From positions 67,501 to 129,500 of the forward strand of contig WPIO01000153.1 in NCBI GenBank assembly GCA_009760855.2: 62,000 nucleotides of DNA, read 5' to 3'. Below the pieces are notes generated by a model, which had not been told where the DNA came from, made no database searches, and saw nothing but the letters and a program-made list of their open reading frames with translations. Every line of letters begins with the position of its first letter. Position 1 is the first letter of the stretch. Position numbers and translations under genes: made by a program. Below are positions 60,601 through 62,000 of the stretch, piece after piece. This stretch comes from Cristatella mucedo (Eukaryota > Bryozoa > Phylactolaemata > Cristatellidae).

Positions 60601-61177
60601 GCGATTGCGATTTTACGCAAAAGCAAGGAATTGCCTGCTGGCAACGTGCAGGTGCCCGGCATGTCTGCCCTTACTGGCGATGCGACGAACGAGGTGATTG
60701 TTCTTCCTGTGCCGATTATTGGTGCTGGTGGACCCTGTGCCTGTCCTACTAGCTACGAGTCTGCTTAACTACTGTGGCTTGGACACAGGTCGGTATTGTT
60801 CCTCCGCTAACCCGTCTGTGAGCAGCTTCCGGACGCGAAGCTTCGTCCAGCAGCTGGGATCCATGAGCCCGCCTCGATTAGCGATGGCTGATAGACAGAC
60901 GCTGGGTGAGGGCACTGGGAACGCGAGAGCGGGTAAGGACGACAGTGAGCTGTCGCGTTGCAAGAGTCAGCCGAATACACGGTTGCTGAAGTCCCCTCGG
61001 TGTGTCCGTGTCGTCTCTCGTGTGCTGTCTGGGCGTCAAACCACATCTAGATGCTGCTTCTTTAGCCTGCTGGTCATATGCTTGATATCTGCTCTACAAA
61101 CCTCCGACTATGCAGCTGATGATGTCTGCAGTGACAGTCATCGGATAGTTAACAACTAATGTTATGTGCCCGATACA

Positions 61178-62000
61178 AATACAGCTGACGATCCTCAGCT
61201 GTATTTGTCATTCAAACCGTCGGAATCTGCTGCAGAAACTGATAAACTGAATGCTTACCTTGCCGACATTCGACCCTGGTGTCGGATAATTTCCTGAAAC
61301 TAAATGACGATAAAACCGAACTGCTGCTCAAAGACACCCTAAGCCTGTGGCTGAATGAAATAGCTTTGCTCTTCTAATAGGTAAGGCTGCTGTGCGACCA
61401 TCACCACGTGCTCGAAATTTAGATGTCGTTTTTGACAGCTGCCTAAATTTTAAACGCTTCATTCAGAAGACTGCTTCTACAGCTACCCATCACGCCCGAT
61501 CCCTATCTAAGATTAGGAGCCGTCTTCTACAGTGGCTTGCAAAAACATTAATTAGCTCCTTAGTTCTGTCTCAGCTTGATTATTGTAATTCCCTTTTGGC
61601 TGGGCAACCAAAAAAAGTGGCTTGGCCACTGTAGCTGGCGTGAGTACGGCTGCAGGGCTAGTGTGCAAATCCAAGAGGTTTGACCACGTGTCTCCTTCGC
61701 TAAAAGAGCTAGGATAGCTGCCGGTTGATCAACGAATGTAGAGCAGAGTTTTTACGCTGACCCACGTAGCTCACTCACCACAGCTTAACTTCTCCACACC
61801 TAGCTGAACTGCTGCATCAGTTTCAACCTGATCGTGCCCTCAGGTCTACTATGGACCACAATTTAGCCATTCCATTCCCCAGCATAAGGCCGTTGCCGTC
61901 AGAAGCTTTTGCTCTGCAGGTCCTAGACGGTGGAACTCACTTCTACAGTTCTTAGGCAACGACAACTACTCTCCTGCTGCCGGCTATAATATATCCTTTC
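61178..62000 (+). mobile_element. LINE reverse transcriptase, palm end to C-terminus, runs off the window
   Basis: Plus strand: a decayed catalytic box (TADDPQLYLSFKPSES) at about 61180-61230. LKLNDDKTELLL lies at about 61298-61330, NLDVVFDSCLNFKRFIQ at about 61415, and LISSLVLSQLDYCNSLLAG at about 61550-61605. The C-terminal end (LAELLHQFQPDRALRSTMDH) is at about 61800-61860. Frameshifts separate the pieces. This family's 3' part matches the 22.2 kb fragment rather than the main LINE family here. Confidence 0.85.

Overview
This is a stretch of animal nuclear DNA, most likely from an invertebrate. It has spliced genes with GT-AG introns, tRNA-derived SINEs, CR1/L2-like LINEs, a hAT transposon, a Polinton-type remnant, an LTR-element remnant and many long microsatellites. 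Nothing in it is prokaryotic. I cannot name the species. A type II alpha1,3-fucosyltransferase of invertebrate aspect and a PAN/F-type-lectin-like gene would suit a non-vertebrate metazoan. Most of the open frames that look coding are artefacts of (CT)n, (GT)n or GC-rich DNA.

I can support three host genes. (1) A GT10 alpha1,3-fucosyltransferase lies on the minus strand (4015-5349) as one uninterrupted coding exon. (2) A small secreted protein gene lies on the plus strand (20873-27925): a signal-peptide exon, a PAN/apple-like exon, and an F5/8C or F-type-lectin-like domain split over two exons. Two decayed copies of its third exon lie upstream at about 11.75 and 17.37 kb, so the region has duplicated and decayed. 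(3) The ERGIC-53/LMAN1 cargo receptor occupies 37186-56411 on the minus strand. It was assembled from 14 coding exons with compatible phases, giving about 487 residues and ending in a KKFY export signal. No single open frame reveals this gene; it appears only when the exons are joined.

The rest is mostly mobile DNA. 1.1-1.8 kb: LINE 3' end. 2.2 kb: SINE family A. 6.1-9.0 kb: two degraded LINE bodies in tandem, one with a (GA)n microsatellite inside its reverse transcriptase. 12.9-15.4 kb: LTR-element remnant with a retropepsin and one putative LTR. 15.4-16.9 kb: remnant of a Polinton/adintovirus-like B-family DNA polymerase. 25.5-26.5, 32.0-32.5, 50.0 and 61.2-62.0 kb: further LINE fragments. 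34.6-35.5 kb: a foldback (MITE-like) element. 53.36-55.54 kb: a hAT element with a GTF2IRD2/ZBED-type transposase pseudogene inside LMAN1 intron 2. SINE family B shares its 3' tail with the local LINE, as expected of a parasite of that LINE.

The genes do not form an operon. A fucosyltransferase, a possible fucolectin-fold protein and a glycoprotein cargo lectin all concern glycans, but their proximity may be chance. No complete novel system was found. The most notable items are the decaying lectin-like exon cluster, the SINE-LINE tail sharing, the rearranged LINE tandem and the Polinton remnant abutting an LTR. Exon boundaries were read by eye from splice consensus, phase and family homology, and may be off by a base or two.
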